Assembly: GCA_028280575.1 (NCBI GenBank) | Contig: JANQLN010000048.1 | Location: 1-64,000 of the forward strand | Source of the DNA: Clostridia bacterium | GTDB lineage: Bacteria > Bacillota > Clostridia > Acetivibrionales > STF1-152 | DNA length: 64,000 nucleotides | Reading direction: 5' to 3' | Notes under the pieces: generated by a model | What the model saw: the letters and a program-made list of their open reading frames with translations, nothing else | Databases searched by the model: none | What the model was told of the DNA's origin: nothing | In this document: piece by piece, positions 51,089 to 60,120 of the stretch | Numbering within the stretch: the first letter of the stretch is position 1 | Layout of the letters: each line of letters starts with the position of its first letter | Position numbers and translations under genes: made by a program

Positions 51089-52408
51089 GTGAAAAGGAAT
51101 TTATTGATTTTAAGCATAGCAGTAATTTTGCTGCTTGTGCCCGTTTACAGCATGGCTTCGGAACATACGGCTCAAAGTAACGCCATTGCAATCAATACTG
51201 TTTGGACACTTATGGCAGGTTTTTTGGTATTTTTAATGCATGCAGGATTCACATGTGTTGAAGCCGGCTTTACACAGTCAAAAAACACAGTGAATATCAT
51301 AATGAAAAACTTTATGACCATTTCAATAGGTATACTGGTATATTATATTGTAGGTTTTGGTTTGATGTTTGGTCCTGATGCTGGTGGAATCATAGGAACA
51401 AAAGGTTTTGCACTTACAAACCCGGATATATTCGATTTTGGAATCCCCACTGAAGGCTTTTTCTTTTTCCAGGCGGTTTTTGCAGCCACATGTGCGACAA
51501 TTGTTTCAGGAGCTGTTGCTGAAAGGACAAAATTCAGTGCATATCTCATTTTTACAGTTGTTATAGTAGCAACGACCTATTCTACCGTCGGCCACTGGAT
51601 ATGGGGCGGCGGCTGGCTCAGTGAAATGGGTTTCATAGATTTTGCAGGTTCAACGGTAGTACATGCTTTAGGCGGGTTTTCAGCAATGGTAGGTGCCGCA
51701 CTTGTAGGTGCCCGTAAAGGCAAATATGCAAAGGGAAAAGTGCACGCAATTCCCGGACACAGCATACCTCTTGGTGCCCTGGGTGTCCTGATACTGTGGT
51801 TCGGCTGGTTCGGCTTCAATCCGGGCAGTACTATCGCAGGAACTGATTCAAGCATCGCTTCCATTGCTGTCACCACCGCTCTTGCAGGAGCTGTTTCAAC
51901 TGTCACAAGCATGTTGTACAGCTGGATCAGATATGGCAAGCCAGACATAAGCCTGACACTCAACGGATGCCTTGCCGGTCTTGTAGCTATTACGGCAGGC
52001 TGTGCCGCAGTAACACCAAACGGAGCATTGATAATTGGTGCGGTTGCCGGTGTATTAATGGTCATATCAGTTGAATTTTTTGACAAGGTAGCAAGAATTG
52101 ATGACCCTGTCGGTGCCATATCGGTCCATGGAGTATGTGGTGGTTTCGGTACAATAATGGTCGGTTTTTTCGCTGCAGACGGCGGATTATTCTATGGCGG
52201 AGGATTAAAGCAGCTTGGTATCCAGGTGCTTGGTTTTACAGCTTCAGCTACACTGGCGGTAGTAATTGCCTATATTGCTTTCAGTATACTTAAAGCAACA
52301 ATAGGTATAAGGGTTACTGAAAATGAAGAAGCAGAAGGTCTTGATATAGGCGAGCATGGAATGGTGGCATATTCCGATATAAATGGAGCAGATGTTAACC
52401 TTGGGTAG
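51089..52408 (+). CDS. amt: Ammonium transporter Amt
   Basis: A 440-residue Amt/MEP/Rh channel with a signal-like first helix and 11 membrane segments. Marks are FLVFLMHAGFTCVEAGFTQSK, the pore phenylalanines in FFFFQAVFAATCATIVSG, DFAGSTVVHALGGFSAMVGA (signature with the pore histidine) and GLVAITAGCAAVTP, then ISVHGVCGGFGTIMVGFF with the second histidine. The start is GTG 51089, 8 nt after GGAGG. No glnB/glnK gene adjoins it, which is less common. A leader terminator suggests control by nitrogen status. Confidence 0.95.
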   Translation: MKRNLLILSIAVILLLVPVYSMASEHTAQSNAIAINTVWTLMAGFLVFLMHAGFTCVEAGFTQSKNTVNIIMKNFMTISIGILVYYIVGFGLMFGPDAGGIIGTKGFALTNPDIFDFGIPTEGFFFFQAVFAATCATIVSGAVAERTKFSAYLIFTVVIVATTYSTVGHWIWGGGWLSEMGFIDFAGSTVVHALGGFSAMVGAALVGARKGKYAKGKVHAIPGHSIPLGALGVLILWFGWFGFNPGSTIAGTDSSIASIAVTTALAGAVSTVTSMLYSWIRYGKPDISLTLNGCLAGLVAITAGCAAVTPNGALIIGAVAGVLMVISVEFFDKVARIDDPVGAISVHGVCGGFGTIMVGFFAADGGLFYGGGLKQLGIQVLGFTASATLAVVIAYIAFSILKATIGIRVTENEEAEGLDIGEHGMVAYSDINGADVNLG

Positions 52409-52521
52409 ATAAGTGTGAAGGTTATTCATTACAACGCTTTGCAGTGACGGGCAAATAAAAATATGAAGCAGATGTATATTTTCTATGAATAAAGGTATCA
52501 TGGTCTTGATTCCTCAGAAAT

Positions 52522-52559
52522 CCCCGGTTTTCTATCGCAGACTTACCGGGGTTTTCTTT
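52522..52559 (+). terminator. Terminator of amt
   Basis: CCCCGG and CCGGGG form a stem around an 18-nt loop and are followed by TTTTCTTT. The rest of 52409-52727 contains only this and the cysK terminator. Confidence 0.7.
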
Positions 52560-52630
52560 GCCTTGGATACTTTCCAGGAGGAATACCTGATAAGTCATAA
52601 ATGAACTTTGTGTTTACCAGCCTTCACAAT

Positions 52631-52667
52631 AAAAAGACTGCCGGCAAATTATGTTTGTCAGCAGTCT
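52631..52667 (-). terminator. Terminator of cysK
   Basis: AGACTGC and GCAGTCT form the base of a stem with GCAAA/TTTGT inside. On the minus strand TTTTT follows. Confidence 0.7.
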
Positions 52668-52727
52668 GAGGTCATATTGGAATATATAACATTGATTTTA
52701 CCTCATTGCCAAAAACTGTCTCACTGC

Positions 52728-53666
52728 TTATAAATCTTCTTCAAATATTCCGCCGGACAGATACCTTTCACCTGTGTCGGGAAGGATTACAACTATTGTT
52801 TTGCCCTTATTTTCATCCCTTTGTGCAATTTTCACTGCCGCATAGGCTGCCGCTCCTGATGAAATCCCAACAAGCAGTCCTTCAGTCTTTGCAAGCCTTC
52901 TTACTGTTTTTAATGCTTCTTCATTTTTCACCTTGAAAACCTCGTCAATTACGGACCTGTTTAAAACCTCAGGTATGAATCCGGCACCAATTCCCTGTAT
53001 CTTGTGGGGGCCGGCCTTCCCGCCGGATAATACAGGTGAATCAAAAGGCTCAACTGCTACTATCTTTATACCGGGCTTTTTATCCTTAAGCACTTCCCCC
53101 GCACCTGTAACGGTGCCCCCTGTTCCAACACCGGCTACAAATATGTCTATATTCCCGTCCGTATCTTTAAATATTTCTTCCGCAGTAGTCCTGCGATGTA
53201 TTTCAGGATTGGCAGGGTTTTTAAACTGCTGGGGCACATAAGAATTATCAATTGTGGATGCCAGCTGCTCTGCCTTGTTTACAGCACCCATCATCCCTTC
53301 ACTTCCGGGAGTCAGTACAAGCTCTGCACCCAGTGCCTTAAGTAAATTTCTCCTTTCAACACTCATGGTGTCAGGCATGACCAGTATGGTTTTGTAGCTC
53401 TTTGCGGCAGCTACAAAGGCAAGGGCAATTCCGGTATTGCCGCTGGTAGGTTCAATAATTACAGTCTCCTTGTCAATTAATCCCCTATCCTCTGCATCTT
53501 TAATCATTGCATATCCTATCCTGTCCTTTACACTGCCTGCAGGGTTAAAATACTCCAGCTTTGCCAGCAATCTTGCGCCGGCACCATTTGACCTTCCATA
53601 GGATCCCAGCTCCAGCAAAGGAGTGTTCCCTATCAATTCCGTAAGATTAGCTGCTATTTTACTCAT
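52728..53666 (-). CDS. cysK: Cysteine synthase A (O-acetylserine sulfhydrylase)
   Basis: A 312-residue PLP enzyme making cysteine from O-acetylserine and sulfide. It has IGNTPLLEL at the start, the PLP lysine in [14 protein letters not shown] (about residue 43), the substrate loop [13 protein letters not shown] (about 69-81), the phosphate-binding [15 protein letters not shown] (about 178-192) and the C-terminal [13 protein letters not shown]. The ribosome binding site is GGAGGTG before ATG 53666. An Rrf2/CymR-like operator overlaps the start of transcription. It is monocistronic. Confidence 0.96.
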   Translation of the reverse strand: MSKIAANLTELIGNTPLLELGSYGRSNGAGARLLAKLEYFNPAGSVKDRIGYAMIKDAEDRGLIDKETVIIEPTSGNTGIALAFVAAAKSYKTILVMPDTMSVERRNLLKALGAELVLTPGSEGMMGAVNKAEQLASTIDNSYVPQQFKNPANPEIHRRTTAEEIFKDTDGNIDIFVAGVGTGGTVTGAGEVLKDKKPGIKIVAVEPFDSPVLSGGKAGPHKIQGIGAGFIPEVLNRSVIDEVFKVKNEEALKTVRRLAKTEGLLVGISSGAAAYAAVKIAQRDENKGKTIVVILPDTGERYLSGGIFEEDL

Positions 53667-53720
53667 AATATAACACCTCCATTCAAATCCCTATTATTTT
53701 AGTAGTATTTCTTTATATAG

Positions 53721-53766
53721 TATTCCTATTGGTTTAATAATATACCTGTCATGCTTGTCTTGTCAA
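53721..53766 (-). promoter_or_regulatory. cysK promoter with CymR-like operator
   Basis: On the minus strand TTGACA (53761-53766) and TATATT (53739-53744) are 16 bp apart. Immediately downstream, AAACCAATAGGAATA (53721-53737) resembles the CymR/IscR-type Rrf2 box ATACCNATAGGGAAT. CymR represses cysteine genes when cysteine is plentiful. The operator match is by eye. Confidence 0.45.
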
Positions 53767-53797
53767 GTATTTATTTTAAAAAATAATCGGTGTATTA

Positions 53798-54328
53798 TTA
53801 ATGCAGCCTCATTATCTGTTTATTAACTGCAAATCCGATTAAAGCAGCCGCAATTACTTTAATTATGTCGCCCGGTATGAAAAACAGGGTGCCTGCCTTA
53901 AATGCTTCAAAGATACCCATTCCTGTTGAGGCACTCAGCCATGGAAATCCTATAATGTGAACTGCAATTATACCTCCTATGGCATTTGCCGCCGCAAGAC
54001 GGTAGATATTATTTTTTTTGCCTTTTAGAAGCGATATGACAACTGCACCGGCCAAAAATCCTATATAATAGCCTCCTTTCGGACCGATTATCACTCCTAT
54101 GCCGGATTTTCCTCCGCCAAAGACAGGTAATCCCGCAGTGCCGAGCAAAAGATAAGTTATAATGCTCAGCGCTGCAAATTTTGCTTTAAGTACGCTTCCG
54201 GCCAGCATTACTCCCAGGGTTTGTCCCGTTACCGGCACAATGCTGAACGGCAAAGGTATATATATATACGAAAGCACACAAATCATTGCCGATATTAATG
54301 CGGAAAATATGTAATCTCTTAATTTCAA
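53798..54328 (-). CDS. bioY: Biotin ECF transporter S component BioY
   Basis: A 176-residue BioY with six membrane segments. Marks are IPLPFSIVPVTGQTLGVMLA (biotin-site motif), LLLGTAGLPVFGGGKSGIGV, GPKGGYYIGFLAGAVV, and FFIPGDIIKVIAAALIGF with the conserved P-G-D. It binds biotin and works with EcfT/EcfA modules encoded elsewhere or, in some bacteria, alone. It is preceded by a BirA-type operator over its promoter. Confidence 0.96.
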   Translation of the reverse strand: MKLRDYIFSALISAMICVLSYIYIPLPFSIVPVTGQTLGVMLAGSVLKAKFAALSIITYLLLGTAGLPVFGGGKSGIGVIIGPKGGYYIGFLAGAVVISLLKGKKNNIYRLAAANAIGGIIAVHIIGFPWLSASTGMGIFEAFKAGTLFFIPGDIIKVIAAALIGFAVNKQIMRLH

Positions 54329-54363
54329 AATATATCATCCCCTATAAATAAAATATGAAAGCT

Positions 54364-54423
54364 ATTTTATATGTAAACAAAATAATTGTCAACTGATTAT
54401 TTTATTAACAGTTGACAATTATT
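54364..54423 (-). promoter_or_regulatory. bioY promoter with BirA-type operator
   Basis: A perfect inverted repeat of 15-bp arms (AATAATTGTCAACTG and its complement; 54381-54395 and 54409-54423) with a 13-bp spacer matches the BirA operator design (TTGTnAAC, 14-16 bp gap, GTTnACAA). On the minus strand TTGACA (54387-54392) and TAAAAT (54364-54369), 17 bp apart, form a promoter whose -35 lies in one arm. Biotinyl-5'-AMP-loaded BirA would therefore block transcription. Confidence 0.85.
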
Positions 54424-54505
54424 TTGCGGCAAAACAAAAAAAATTACGGATCAGCATTGCTCAAGCTCTTTTGCCTTAAGAACCTGCAGGCTGTTCAAAT
54501 ATTAA

Positions 54506-54675
54506 TTAACTTTAATTTAACTTATACTTAATTGCATATTAAAGATTGAAATATAAACTTGTCTCGGCAAAAGGCAATGGTAATTTTTAAAACCTGGTAA
54601 TTTTTTAGTATTACCGTTTACATACTTAATATAAAATTAACATTGTCTTAAAGCTTGTTTTACATTAAATTAATA
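54506..54675 (+). promoter_or_regulatory. PhoP-box-like direct repeats upstream of pstS
   Basis: Two arrays have TT(A/T)A-type hexamers at strict 11-bp spacing, the PhoP pattern. The distal one has TTAACT at 54506 and 54517 and TTAATT at 54528. The proximal one has TTAATA 54626, TTAACA 54637, TTAAAG 54648, TTTACA 54659 and TTAATA 54670. PhoP~P binds such repeats to activate pst. AT-richness raises the chance rate, but the phasing is notable. Confidence 0.55.
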
Positions 54676-54701
54676 AAATTAAAAAAACAGGAGGTATTTT
54701 T

Positions 54702-55694
54702 ATGAAGTTGAGAAGTATTAAGGGCCTATTTTCATTAGCTGTGGTTATGATACTGGCTTTATCATTCGCTGCGTGTGAAAAAAAGAATGATGATGAAGGA
54801 AACACCGACCAGACCAAGCTGGAGGGGGATGTTATAATTGACGGCTCCGGTACCGTTTTTCCATTGATGGCAAACATTGCAGAAGAGTATATGATTAATG
54901 AGCAAAAGGATGTGAATGTACAGGTAAGCCGTGCAGGCTCCAGCGCCGGTTTCAAAAAATTCATAGAAGGAGAAACAGATTTTTCTAATGCATCAAGGAA
55001 AATTAAGGATACGGAAGTTTCACAGCTTGAAGAAAAAGGACTGGAAATGGGCGCTGATATCATGGAATTTAAACTGGCATATGACGGTTTAACAATGGTT
55101 ATCAATAAGGATAATACCTGGGCGCAGGAGATGAAAAAAGAAGAAATCGTTGACATGTATGTTTCAGGCAAATACAAAGCCGACGACAAGGTATTATGGT
55201 CTGATATAAGGTCCGATTGGCCGGCTGAAGAGATTAAATTCTACGGACCAAACGAAAATCATGGGACATATGAGTTCTTTTTTGAAAAAATCCTGGATGA
55301 GCAGCCTATTGTTGCAACTGCCAACCTGCAGCAGGAATACTCTACATTGGTTGACCTGGTATCTAATGATAAATATGCCATAGCATTCTTCGGTTATGGT
55401 TACTATGCCAGCAATACGGGCAAGCTTACAGCCGTAAAGGTTGACTTTGGCAGCGGTCCCGTCGGACCTTCCCTGGATACGATTGGTGAAGATCTTGATT
55501 ATGCCGGATTTACCCGTTTGGTATACACATACCTTAATCTGAATTATGCAAAAGATAAACCCCAGATACTCGACTATGCAAAATATGTCGTATCTGATAA
55601 AGGGGCAAAGAGGCTGGCTGGGGATAACGGATTCGCTCCTCTTCCCGACGCCCAGTATGCTGACTACCTTAAAGAATTGGAAGCAATAAAATAA
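54702..55694 (+). CDS. pstS: Phosphate-binding lipoprotein PstS
   Basis: A 330-residue lipoprotein. The signal peptide ends at the lipobox LSFAAC (Cys25), with a charged linker after it. The PBP fold has the phosphate-site segments GSGTVFPL (about residues 48-55), RAGSSAGFKKFIEGETDF with SNASRKI, and GPNENHGTYEFF (about 186-197). It captures phosphate outside the membrane for PstCAB. The ribosome binding site is CAGGAGG. It is the first gene of the pst operon, with a hairpin between it and pstC. Confidence 0.96.
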   Translation: MKLRSIKGLFSLAVVMILALSFAACEKKNDDEGNTDQTKLEGDVIIDGSGTVFPLMANIAEEYMINEQKDVNVQVSRAGSSAGFKKFIEGETDFSNASRKIKDTEVSQLEEKGLEMGADIMEFKLAYDGLTMVINKDNTWAQEMKKEEIVDMYVSGKYKADDKVLWSDIRSDWPAEEIKFYGPNENHGTYEFFFEKILDEQPIVATANLQQEYSTLVDLVSNDKYAIAFFGYGYYASNTGKLTAVKVDFGSGPVGPSLDTIGEDLDYAGFTRLVYTYLNLNYAKDKPQILDYAKYVVSDKGAKRLAGDNGFAPLPDAQYADYLKELEAIK

Positions 55695-55719
55695 TAACTT
55701 ATTACTTAAATAATCAATT

Positions 55720-55759
55720 TTTAAGATGAGGAGGCATATTTTACTTCCTCATCTTAAAG
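55720..55759 (+). promoter_or_regulatory. Stem-loop between pstS and pstC
   Basis: TAAGATGAGGAGG pairs (one mismatch) with CTTCCTCATCTTA around a short loop, with no T-run. Such intercistronic hairpins can protect the upstream mRNA and let the binding protein be made in excess over the permease. Confidence 0.5.
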
Positions 55760-55802
55760 ATGTTTATAGAACATTAAAAAATTAGTTGGAAAGGAGAGTT
55801 AT

Positions 55803-56729
55803 ATGGGCAAACCTTTTAATACCAGGGATATAATTATTAGAAATGTAAGCAGCGGTAAAACCAAGCGGAGTGAAAAATATGTGCCTTCCTTTTTTTTTAT
55901 GGCAGCGTCACTTTCTATAATAACATCAATTGGTATAGTATTGACATTGGTATTTGATGCCTACCATTTTTTCAGCAAGATTCCTTTACGGCAGGTCTTC
56001 GGCACAAAGCTGGCACCATTGAGTCCAACTCCTTCATTCGGCATATTGCCTTTAATAAACGGGACAATCATTACTTCAATCATTGCCATGTTTGTAGCAG
56101 TTCCAATAGGTCTGACCGCCGCAATTTTTTTAAGTGAATTTGCATCGGAAAATACGAGAAAAACGTTAAAGCCTATTATGGAAATGTTAGCAGGTATTCC
56201 TACGATTGTGTACGGTTTTTTTGCTTATTCCTTTGTCACCCCTCTGCTAATGCAATTAATTCCAAATCTAGGTGCAAAAAATGCTCTCAGCCCGGGAATA
56301 GTTATGGGAATAATGATTATTCCCCTTGTTACATCACTATCTGAGGACGCCATGAATGCGGTTCCCAACTCCATTAGAGAAGGAGCTTTGGCACTTGGCT
56401 CCACTAAACTAGAGGTTACACTGAGGGTTATTGTCCCCGCAGCGTTTTCCGGAATTATTTCTTCCTTCATACTGGCAGTTTCCAGAGCTGTAGGCGAAAC
56501 GATGATTGTAGCAATTGCAAGCGGAAGCTCCAAAAAGTTCACCTTGGATATCACCGAATCGATGCAGACCATGACCGCATATATTGTAGAGTTTACAAGT
56601 GGTGACGCGGGCAGCGGGACCATTGGATATTACAGTTTATATGCAGTAGGATTAATCCTTTTTGCTTTTACTCTTTTTATGAATTTACTGGCACAATATA
56701 TTTCTCGAAGATACAGGGAGGAATACTGA
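55803..56729 (+). CDS. pstC: Phosphate ABC permease PstC
   Basis: A 308-residue permease with six membrane helices. Typical segments are GILPLINGTIITSIIAMFVA, PIGLTAAIFLSEFASENTRK, LAGIPTIVYGFFAYSFVTP and the EAA loop REGALALGSTKLEVTLRVIV, followed by SRAVGETMIVAIASG. The ribosome binding site is GGAAAGGAG. It precedes pstA by 2 bp, so translation is coupled. Together with PstA it forms the phosphate channel. Confidence 0.96.
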   Translation: MGKPFNTRDIIIRNVSSGKTKRSEKYVPSFFFMAASLSIITSIGIVLTLVFDAYHFFSKIPLRQVFGTKLAPLSPTPSFGILPLINGTIITSIIAMFVAVPIGLTAAIFLSEFASENTRKTLKPIMEMLAGIPTIVYGFFAYSFVTPLLMQLIPNLGAKNALSPGIVMGIMIIPLVTSLSEDAMNAVPNSIREGALALGSTKLEVTLRVIVPAAFSGIISSFILAVSRAVGETMIVAIASGSSKKFTLDITESMQTMTAYIVEFTSGDAGSGTIGYYSLYAVGLILFAFTLFMNLLAQYISRRYREEY

Positions 56730-56731
56730 TA

Positions 56732-57682
56732 ATGAATTTTACAAACAATGCCTTAGAGAACAAAGAAACACATAAATCCATGCATGATGCAGAGTCGAAA
56801 ACCCTTTTTGATTCGGAAAGTGTCAAACGGAGGATAAAAAAACGTGTTATTATCGACAAAGCGGCAAAAAAAGTATTTTCCCTTTCAACCGTATTTGCAC
56901 TGTTGATTTTAAGCATATTGCTCTATAGAATACTGGCCGACAGCTACGGATGGTTAAATTTGAGGTTTTTAAAAAGCAACCTGTCAATGAATCCCCAAAG
57001 AGCAGGAATATATGGTGTTATAATTGGTTCTGTCTTGTTAATGACTGTTGTAATACCCGTAACACTTCTATTGGGAGTATCTACAGCTATATATTTAGAA
57101 GAATTTTCTAGTAAAGGCAAATTACAGTCCATAATAAAAACCAATATTTCCAACCTGGCAGGTGTTCCTTCTGTAATTTTCGGGCTTTTAGGCCTGACCG
57201 TATTCGGAAGGCTGCTTAATTTAGGCTCCAGCGTACTGGCAGGAGGATTGACCTTATCTTTACTGGTTCTTCCAATTGTTGTTGTAGCAAGCCAGGAAGC
57301 AATAAAAGCAGTCCCCGGCTACTTAAGGGATGCGTCATATGCCATAGGCGCCACAAAGTGGACAACCATAAAAAAAATTGTACTCCCGGCCGCACTGCCC
57401 GGCATATTGACAGGTTCCATATTATCTGTTTCAAGGGCTATTGGAGAAACCGCACCCCTGGTTGTTCTTGGCATACCCACATTGATTTTAAGAATACCAA
57501 ACAGCATAATGGATGATTTTACCGCACTTCCAATTCAAATTTATTACTGGACGCTTGACACCGTGCTTACCGCGGAATATGCAAATCTTGCTGCGGCTAC
57601 TATTGTAGTATTGTTGGTATTATTGTTTTTAATGAATTCAATTGCAATTTTTATAAGAAATAAATTTCAAAGAAGATATTGA
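56732..57682 (+). CDS. pstA: Phosphate ABC permease PstA
   Basis: A 316-residue permease. An unusually long basic cytoplasmic N-terminus (about 55 residues) precedes the first helix. Then come GIYGVIIGSVLLMTVVIPVT, AIYLEEFSSKG, LAGVPSVIFGLLGLTVFGR, the EAA loop RDASYAIGATKWTTIKKIVL and SRAIGETAPLVVLGIPT. It is the PstC partner and the third pst gene. Confidence 0.96.
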   Translation: MNFTNNALENKETHKSMHDAESKTLFDSESVKRRIKKRVIIDKAAKKVFSLSTVFALLILSILLYRILADSYGWLNLRFLKSNLSMNPQRAGIYGVIIGSVLLMTVVIPVTLLLGVSTAIYLEEFSSKGKLQSIIKTNISNLAGVPSVIFGLLGLTVFGRLLNLGSSVLAGGLTLSLLVLPIVVVASQEAIKAVPGYLRDASYAIGATKWTTIKKIVLPAALPGILTGSILSVSRAIGETAPLVVLGIPTLILRIPNSIMDDFTALPIQIYYWTLDTVLTAEYANLAAATIVVLLVLLFLMNSIAIFIRNKFQRRY

Positions 57683-57700
57683 ATTGGAGGAGGAAAAACC

Positions 57701-58489
57701 TTGACTGGAACAAACGTTAATTCAAATAAGACAGAAGATATTGTGTACGAGGTTAAAGGCCTGAATCTTTGGTATGGAAGCGAACAAGCACTTAAAAATA
57801 TTAATCTTCTTATCGGCAAAAATAAAATTACGGCAATTATCGGCCCGTCAGGATGTGGCAAGTCTACATTCATAAAAACACTTAACCGTATGGTTGAACT
57901 CATACCGATTGTTACTACATCCGGTGAAATTATTTACCACGGCACTAATATTTTCGATAAATCAATAAGGGTAGAAGAGCTGAGGACAAGGGTAGGAATG
58001 GTATTTCAAAAACCCAATCCGTTTCCAAAATCCATATATGAAAATGTAATTTACGGACCAAAAATCCATGGAATCCGCAATAAAAAAAAATTGATGGAAA
58101 TCTGTGAAACAAGCTTAAAAAACGCCGCCCTCTGGGAGGAAGTCAAAGACCGGCTGCATGACAATGCTTACGGTCTGTCAGGGGGACAGCAGCAAAGGCT
58201 TTGCATTGCAAGGGTTCTGGCAGTTGAGCCTGAAGTTGTATTGATGGACGAGCCTACATCGGCATTGGACCCTATTTCCACTTTGAAAATAGAAGACCTG
58301 GCGCAGGACTTGAAGGAGCACTATACTATTGTCATAGTTACCCATAATATGCAGCAGGCAGGCCGTATATCAGACAAAACCGCCTTTTTCCTAAACGGCG
58401 AAGTAATAGAATATGACCTTACGGAAAAAATATTCAGCAAGCCTTCCGATAAGAGAACGGAGGATTATATAACAGGCAGATTTGGTTAG
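57701..58489 (+). CDS. pstB: Phosphate ABC ATPase PstB
   Basis: A 262-residue ATPase: Walker [18 protein letters not shown] (about 52-68), Q-loop [19 protein letters not shown], signature [16 protein letters not shown] (about 160-175), Walker [14 protein letters not shown], and H-loop [14 protein letters not shown]. The KPNPFP sequence is specific to PstB. The start codon is TTG, well spaced from GGAGGAGG. It powers PstCA. Confidence 0.97.
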   Translation: MTGTNVNSNKTEDIVYEVKGLNLWYGSEQALKNINLLIGKNKITAIIGPSGCGKSTFIKTLNRMVELIPIVTTSGEIIYHGTNIFDKSIRVEELRTRVGMVFQKPNPFPKSIYENVIYGPKIHGIRNKKKLMEICETSLKNAALWEEVKDRLHDNAYGLSGGQQQRLCIARVLAVEPEVVLMDEPTSALDPISTLKIEDLAQDLKEHYTIVIVTHNMQQAGRISDKTAFFLNGEVIEYDLTEKIFSKPSDKRTEDYITGRFG

Positions 58490-58611
58490 GTCCAATCCGC
58501 CTTTTTTATATTTAATTTTCATAAAAGCAATTTTGCTTTAATATATAAAAAATGGTAGAATATATATAGGACGAATAGTAAAATTATATAAATAAAAATG
58601 GAGTGAAAACT

Positions 58612-59352
58612 ATGGTAACAAGACACACATTTGATCAAGACCTTGAGGAGCTGCATCTTGATTTGATAAAGATGGGAAGTATGGTTGAGGAATCAATAGA
58701 AAATACTATTACTGCTTTAAAAAAGCAGGATATTGAGCTCGCAAAGGAGATATTCAAAAATGATGACGTAATAGACGAGCTGGAAAGAAAAATTGAGAAA
58801 CGCTGTATTAATCTCATAGCCCGTCAGCAGCCGCTGGCAGGTGATCTTCGGACAATCAGCGCAGCTTTGAAAATTATTACCGACATTGAGCGAATAGGAG
58901 ACCATTCGGCAGATATTGCGGAGATTACAATCCGCATGGCAGGTGAAAAATATATAAAGCCGCTTATAGACCTTCCAAAAATGGCTGAAAAAGCAAAACA
59001 GATGGTCAATAAATCAATAGATGCATATATAAGGCAGGATGTCAGCCTGGCAAGGGAAGTGTGTGCAAGTGATGATGATGTTGACGAGCTTTTCTTCAAA
59101 ATAATTTTGGAGCTTATAAGTATAATGAAAAATGATTCCAATGCTATTGAACAGGCTATCAACTTCATGTTCATATCAAAATATCTGGAGAGAATGGCGG
59201 ACCATGCAACAAATATCAGCGAATGGGTGGTATTTAATGTTACAGGTGAGCACAAGCACCTGGCAAAAATGCTTCACAGGGATGATTATAAAAACAATCC
59301 CTTTGCCGATCCCTTTGATATTGCAAGAAAAAAACAAGAAACCGGAGAATAA
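58612..59352 (+). CDS. phoU: Phosphate signalling protein PhoU
   Basis: A protein of about 246 residues with the two tandem three-helix PhoU bundles. Each has the metal-binding E/D-x3-D pattern (DLRTISAALKIITDIERIGD near 75-95; EQAINFMFISKYLERMADHA near 180-200). It links PstSCAB to PhoR so that the kinase is silent when phosphate is plentiful. I set the start at ATG 58612, 7 nt after GGAGTG, rather than the GTG that overlaps it. It lies between pstB and phoP. Confidence 0.96.
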   Translation: MVTRHTFDQDLEELHLDLIKMGSMVEESIENTITALKKQDIELAKEIFKNDDVIDELERKIEKRCINLIARQQPLAGDLRTISAALKIITDIERIGDHSADIAEITIRMAGEKYIKPLIDLPKMAEKAKQMVNKSIDAYIRQDVSLAREVCASDDDVDELFFKIILELISIMKNDSNAIEQAINFMFISKYLERMADHATNISEWVVFNVTGEHKHLAKMLHRDDYKNNPFADPFDIARKKQETGE

Positions 59353-59374
59353 TTGATGCAAGGGAGGTAAACAA

Positions 59375-60088
59375 ATGTCCAGAGAATTAATTTTCGTAGT
59401 TGAAGACGAAAAGCATATCCTGCAGCTTATCAAATATAACCTGGAGGCAGCCGGCTACAGAGTAACCACATTTGAAAGCGGAGAAAGCTTTTTAAATGAA
59501 GTAAAAAATACTGTTCCCGACCTTATTATGCTTGATATTATGCTTCCCGGCATGGATGGCTATGAAGTGTGCAGGCAGGTCAAACAATTTCCTTCGACAA
59601 AAAACCTGCCCGTCATTATGCTGACAGCAAAAGGGGATGAATTTGACAAGGTTCTCGGACTTGAACTGGGAGCAGACGATTATATAACAAAACCCTTCAG
59701 TGTAAGGGAGCTGCTGGCAAGAATCAAAGCACTTTTCAGAAGAATTAACACATCTTCCGCAGAGGACTCGGAAATTGTCAAGCATGACGGCATTATAATT
59801 GATACTACAAGAAGGGAAGTTTATAAAGATGGTGAGCTGATAGATATGCCCCTAAAGGAATTTGAGCTTATTAAAATGCTGGTCAAAAATAAAGGCAAGG
59901 TACTCTCCCGCGACATCCTCCTTGAAAAAATCTGGGGATTTGATTATTACGGTGAGACAAGAACAGTTGATGTACATATAAGATACCTAAGGCAAAAGAT
60001 TGAATCCGACCCCAGTGCTCCTCAATATATCGAAACAGTAAGGGGAATCGGGTACAGATTCAATGACAAGGCAAGGCAGGTAGTATAG
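59375..60088 (+). CDS. phoP: Phosphate response regulator PhoP/PhoB
   Basis: A 237-residue OmpR-family regulator. The receiver domain (1-120) has acidic VVEDEKH, phospho-acceptor D54 in LIMLDIMLPGMDG, and K in YITKPFS. The C-terminal winged helix (about 140-232) has LKEFELIKMLVKNKGKVLSR, YGETRTVDVHIRYLRQKIE and TVRGIGYRF. It is expected to bind the direct repeats before pstS. The ribosome binding site is GGGAGG; it is followed by phoR. Confidence 0.95.
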   Translation: MSRELIFVVEDEKHILQLIKYNLEAAGYRVTTFESGESFLNEVKNTVPDLIMLDIMLPGMDGYEVCRQVKQFPSTKNLPVIMLTAKGDEFDKVLGLELGADDYITKPFSVRELLARIKALFRRINTSSAEDSEIVKHDGIIIDTTRREVYKDGELIDMPLKEFELIKMLVKNKGKVLSRDILLEKIWGFDYYGETRTVDVHIRYLRQKIESDPSAPQYIETVRGIGYRFNDKARQVV

Positions 60089-60120
60089 CCCTTAATTGTT
60101 AACTCTGGAGGGTATATAGG

